The position numbers were made by a program, and so were the translations under genes. The notes under the pieces are model-generated. The model saw only the letters and a program-made list of their open reading frames with translations, did no database searches and had not been told where the DNA came from. A stretch of 64,000 nt of DNA from Kordia zhangzhouensis (GTDB lineage: Bacteria; Bacteroidota; Bacteroidia; Flavobacteriales; Flavobacteriaceae), in NCBI RefSeq assembly GCF_001005305.1, contig NZ_LBMH01000003.1:496001-560000 (forward strand), written 5' to 3'. Positions 61,855 to 64,000 of this stretch are shown one piece after another (the first letter of the stretch is position 1; every line of letters starts with the position of its first letter).

Positions 61855-61915
61855 CTTTTTATCGTGGGAATTCCTACGTTTGTCATCCCGAAATCAAATC
61901 CATATCATTTGGTGC

Positions 61916-62016
61916 ATTCCATAGATTGATAGCTAGTGCACTTTATGATAAAAAAATTAAACTAAAAATGCTATACACACCCAAACCTAGTTTTAAATAG
62001 TTTTAATCTATGGAAT
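61916..62016. repeat. perfect 12-base inverted repeat, arms 77 bases apart
   Basis: ATTCCATAGATT (61916-61927) and AATCTATGGAAT (62005-62016) are exact complements. Each arm is followed by a similar (G/T)ATAGCTA. The element could be a small decayed mobile sequence or fold as an RNA stem; no target duplication was identified. Confidence 0.45.
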
Positions 62017-62029
62017 TTATAGCTAATAG

Positions 62030-62057
62030 AAATGCCTGAGCAATTGCTCGGGCATTT
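62030..62057 (+). terminator. hairpin ahead of the TPR gene, terminator-like
   Basis: AAATGCCTGAGC pairs with GCTCGGGCATTT (one G-U) around AATT: 12 pairs. The T-tract after it is weak (TTTcgcTTTT), so termination is uncertain. Confidence 0.5.
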
Positions 62058-62135
62058 CGCTTTTAAATACTAAATGGCGGTGAGCTTCGTTTTTCCTTAC
62101 AAAATACATTATCATTTATTTAACATACTTTATAC

Positions 62136-62143
62136 TATCTTTG
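62136..62143 (+). promoter_or_regulatory. -7 box of the TPR gene
   Basis: TATCTTTG matches TAnnTTTG, 15 bases before the ATG at 62159. It includes the in-frame TTG at 62141, which is therefore unlikely to be the start. Confidence 0.55.
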
Positions 62144-62158
62144 ACAAAAAGCTCAGCT

Positions 62159-63943
62159 ATGCGTAATCTTTTCATTTTTATATTTAGCGTATTAATGTGT
62201 GTAAAAAGCTACGGACAAAATGAAGTGTTGGCGCAGCAGTATTATGACAAAGGAGAATACAAAAAAGCGATTATTGCGTTTGAAGATCTTTATAAAAAAT
62301 CTCCTAGAAAAATTAATTTTTTCATTTCAATAGTGAATTGTCATCAACAATTGGAAGATTTTGAAACTGCCGAAAAGCTTTTATTGGAAGAATTGAAAAA
62401 ACCTCCGCTCAATCCTATTCTATTAGTAGAGACTGGGTTTAACTACGATCTTAAAAGAGATACCATTACAGCTCAAAAATATTATGAAAATGCTCTTGAG
62501 TATAGCAAAGGAAAAATTTCATCATCTTATATTGTTGGAAGAGCGTTTGAAAAAAAATCGTTGTTAGATTATGCATTGCGTGTATACCAAAACGCTATGG
62601 AAGAAAACCCTAACTACAATTTTATGAACAACATTGCACGTATTTATGGTGAAAAGGGTGAAATTGAAAAAATGTTTTCTAGCTATTTGGACTTAATACG
62701 CGATCGTGTAGAACAAAAAGGATATGCACAACGCATTATCAGTCAGTTTTTACGAAACGACCCTAATGATGAAAATAATACTCTTTTTAGAAAGTTACTT
62801 CTAAAACGCAATCAGCAAGAACCAAATTTATTGTGGAATGAGTTATTAAGTTGGTTATTTGTTCAACAAAAACAATACAAACGAGCATTCATTCAAGAAA
62901 AAGCAATTTATGCACAAGGTGATTATTCTTTACAACGCATTTTTGAACTGGCTAGCTTAAGTATAGAAGATGGTGACCACGAAACAGCTCGGGAAATCCT
63001 AAACTATATTATTGAAAACTCAAATCAAGATGCAACTAAGATTCGTGCTTCACAAAATCTTATTCAAATTGATCTCGAATCGATTACAGATGGAAATTAT
63101 ACCGAAATCCAAAAGCGTTTTGACACACTTTTTGAAACGTATGGACGTAACTTTAAAACAGTAATATTACAGCGCGATTATGCAAATTTTTTAGCTTTTC
63201 AAAAAGAAACACCCGAAACAGCTGTACAATATTTAAAAGAAACACTTCAACAACCTCTCAATAAGCGTCAACAAGCAGAAATCAAACTTGCTTTAGGAGA
63301 TATTTTAGTATACCAAGAACAATTTAATCAAGCTTTAATTTATTTTTCTCAAGTTCAGCAAACACTAAAAAACGATGTTACAGGACAAGAAGCACGCTTT
63401 CGAGTTGCTCGAACAAGTTACTACAAAGGCGATTTTGATTGGGCAGAAACACAACTCAAAGTATTAAAATCTTCTGTATCACAATTGATCGCTAATGATG
63501 CATTGCAGCTAAAGTTAATCATTTCCGATAATTCACTAGAAGATTCTACGCAAACGGCACTCAAAAAATATGCTAAGGCTGATTTACTTGCATATCAAAA
63601 AAAAGATACCAAAGCCATAGAGACTTTAGAAGATATTTTACAAAATCATAAAGGTGAAAAAATTGAAGATGAAGCATTATTCATGCAAGCCAAACTCTAT
63701 GAAAAACGTGGAGAATATGATAAAGCAAGACTGAATTACAAAAAGATTATTGAATTTTACAAAGATGATATTTTGGTAGATGATGCCTATTTTGCAATAG
63801 CACAACTGTACTTAAATCATTTTGATGACCCTGAAAAAGCAAAACAATTCTTTGAAGAAATCATTTTCAATCATCAAGACAGCATTCATTATGTAGCGGC
63901 ACAGAAATCATATCGCAAATTACGTGGTGATACTATCAATTAA
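62159..63943 (+). CDS. secreted tetratricopeptide-repeat protein
   Basis: A 594-residue protein with a signal peptide (MRNLFIFIFSVLMCVKSYGQ) and helical TPR-like repeats over nearly its whole length. Examples are AQQYYDKGEYKKAIIAFEDLYKKSP (offset segments), KLALGDILVYQEQFNQALIYF and KLYEKRGEYDKARLNYKKI. It is probably periplasmic or attached to the outer membrane and acts as a protein-binding scaffold. The ATG at 62159 begins the signal; a TTG six codons earlier lies in the promoter box. A DUF4286 gene follows, as I recall from other Flavobacteriaceae. Specific partner unknown. Confidence 0.88.
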   Translation: MRNLFIFIFSVLMCVKSYGQNEVLAQQYYDKGEYKKAIIAFEDLYKKSPRKINFFISIVNCHQQLEDFETAEKLLLEELKKPPLNPILLVETGFNYDLKRDTITAQKYYENALEYSKGKISSSYIVGRAFEKKSLLDYALRVYQNAMEENPNYNFMNNIARIYGEKGEIEKMFSSYLDLIRDRVEQKGYAQRIISQFLRNDPNDENNTLFRKLLLKRNQQEPNLLWNELLSWLFVQQKQYKRAFIQEKAIYAQGDYSLQRIFELASLSIEDGDHETAREILNYIIENSNQDATKIRASQNLIQIDLESITDGNYTEIQKRFDTLFETYGRNFKTVILQRDYANFLAFQKETPETAVQYLKETLQQPLNKRQQAEIKLALGDILVYQEQFNQALIYFSQVQQTLKNDVTGQEARFRVARTSYYKGDFDWAETQLKVLKSSVSQLIANDALQLKLIISDNSLEDSTQTALKKYAKADLLAYQKKDTKAIETLEDILQNHKGEKIEDEALFMQAKLYEKRGEYDKARLNYKKIIEFYKDDILVDDAYFAIAQLYLNHFDDPEKAKQFFEEIIFNHQDSIHYVAAQKSYRKLRGDTIN

Positions 63944-63948
63944 AACCG

Positions 63949-63956
63949 TAATTTTG
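63949..63956 (+). promoter_or_regulatory. -7 box ahead of the DUF4286 gene
   Basis: TAATTTTG matches TAnnTTTG, 22 bases before the ATG at 63979. It begins 5 bases after the TPR stop codon. Confidence 0.5.
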
Positions 63957-63978
63957 CAGTTCATTACAAATTGCACGC

Positions 63979-64000
63979 ATGTACATTTACAACGTTACCA
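63979..64000 (+). CDS. DUF4286 family protein (first seven codons only)
   Basis: The window ends after ATG and six codons (MYIYNVT). This matches the start of DUF4286 proteins, which commonly begin M(x)IYNVT, and the position between a TPR gene and (expected outside) ksgA is usual. Seven residues cannot prove the family. A promoter box lies just upstream. Confidence 0.55.

Larger units (their letters stand above)
61792..62158. other. 367-base gap between serS and the TPR gene
   Basis: Holds the serS terminator, a 12-base inverted repeat pair (61916-61927 and 62005-62016), a 12-pair hairpin (62030-62057) and the TPR-gene -7 box. A fragment GTCATCCCGAA at 61882 looks like part of a dispersed short repeat. 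No small gene is visible. Confidence 0.5.

Noticed and set aside
1-64000. CRISPR array, prophage, insertion sequence or integron
   Set aside because: No regularly spaced repeats with unique spacers, no transposase, integrase or phage structural gene was seen on either strand.

Overview
The window is low-GC, chromosome-like DNA from a Bacteroidota bacterium, almost certainly the family Flavobacteriaceae. The signs are: Bacteroidota-type promoters (a TAnnTTTG -7 box, best seen with a TTTG -33 box ahead of rplM); few Shine-Dalgarno sequences; a secreted metalloprotease with a type IX secretion (T9SS) sorting domain; a DUF5686/carboxypeptidase-regulatory outer-membrane protein; tandem ExbD genes; GG-type peptide leaders; and gene orders familiar in this family (rplM-rpsI-rpsB-tsf-pyrH-frr, odhA-odhB, TPR-DUF4286). 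A genus such as Kordia is only a guess. No rRNA, CRISPR array, transposase or phage gene was seen.

Region 1 (1-20950) is accessory. It reads as a surface-glycan or glycolipid assembly and decoration island: GT2 (partial), membrane glycosyltransferase, polysaccharide deacetylase, GNAT, FkbM methyltransferase, GT4 and a flippase-like protein in one run. A 2-oxoglutarate oxygenase, an SGNH protein, an orphan histidine kinase and a divergent SGNH/GT39 pair follow. A second run holds a SPASM radical SAM enzyme, a B12-binding radical SAM enzyme, a small methyltransferase, an acyltransferase-3, another SGNH protein and TerC, with a fourth SGNH protein facing it. Four SGNH proteins with an N-terminal membrane anchor, one acyltransferase-3 and two radical SAM enzymes in 13 kb suggest O-acylation plus unusual carbon chemistry on a glycan or lipid. 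This is the best candidate for undescribed biology here, but the product cannot be told from sequence.

Region 2 (21100-26050) is the translation/nucleotide core: rplM, rpsI, rpsB, tsf, pyrH, frr, interrupted by a small minus-strand lanthipeptide-type precursor gene. Region 3 (26170-36850) has a DUF5686 outer-membrane protein, an RND/MMPL exporter, asnS, a lipoprotein, rpoN, a PAP2-like membrane protein and a PorT-type barrel. Region 4 (36928-41300, minus strand) is an ExbB/ExbD energising operon, tRNA-Ser(GGA), ansA and a TatD hydrolase.

Region 5 (41400-49320) has an aspartic protease, a 34-residue membrane peptide gene, odhB and odhA of the 2-oxoglutarate dehydrogenase complex, small family-specific genes and a DUF2254 membrane protein. 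Region 6 (49600-51950) has an M57-type lipoprotein protease, a second lanthipeptide-type precursor gene, a gene-poor stretch and tRNA-Leu(CAA). Region 7 (52100-64000) is prs, rplY, pth, a large T9SS metalloprotease (minus), ribF, an HTTM protein, serS with a long structured leader, a TPR protein, and the first codons of a DUF4286 gene at the window edge.
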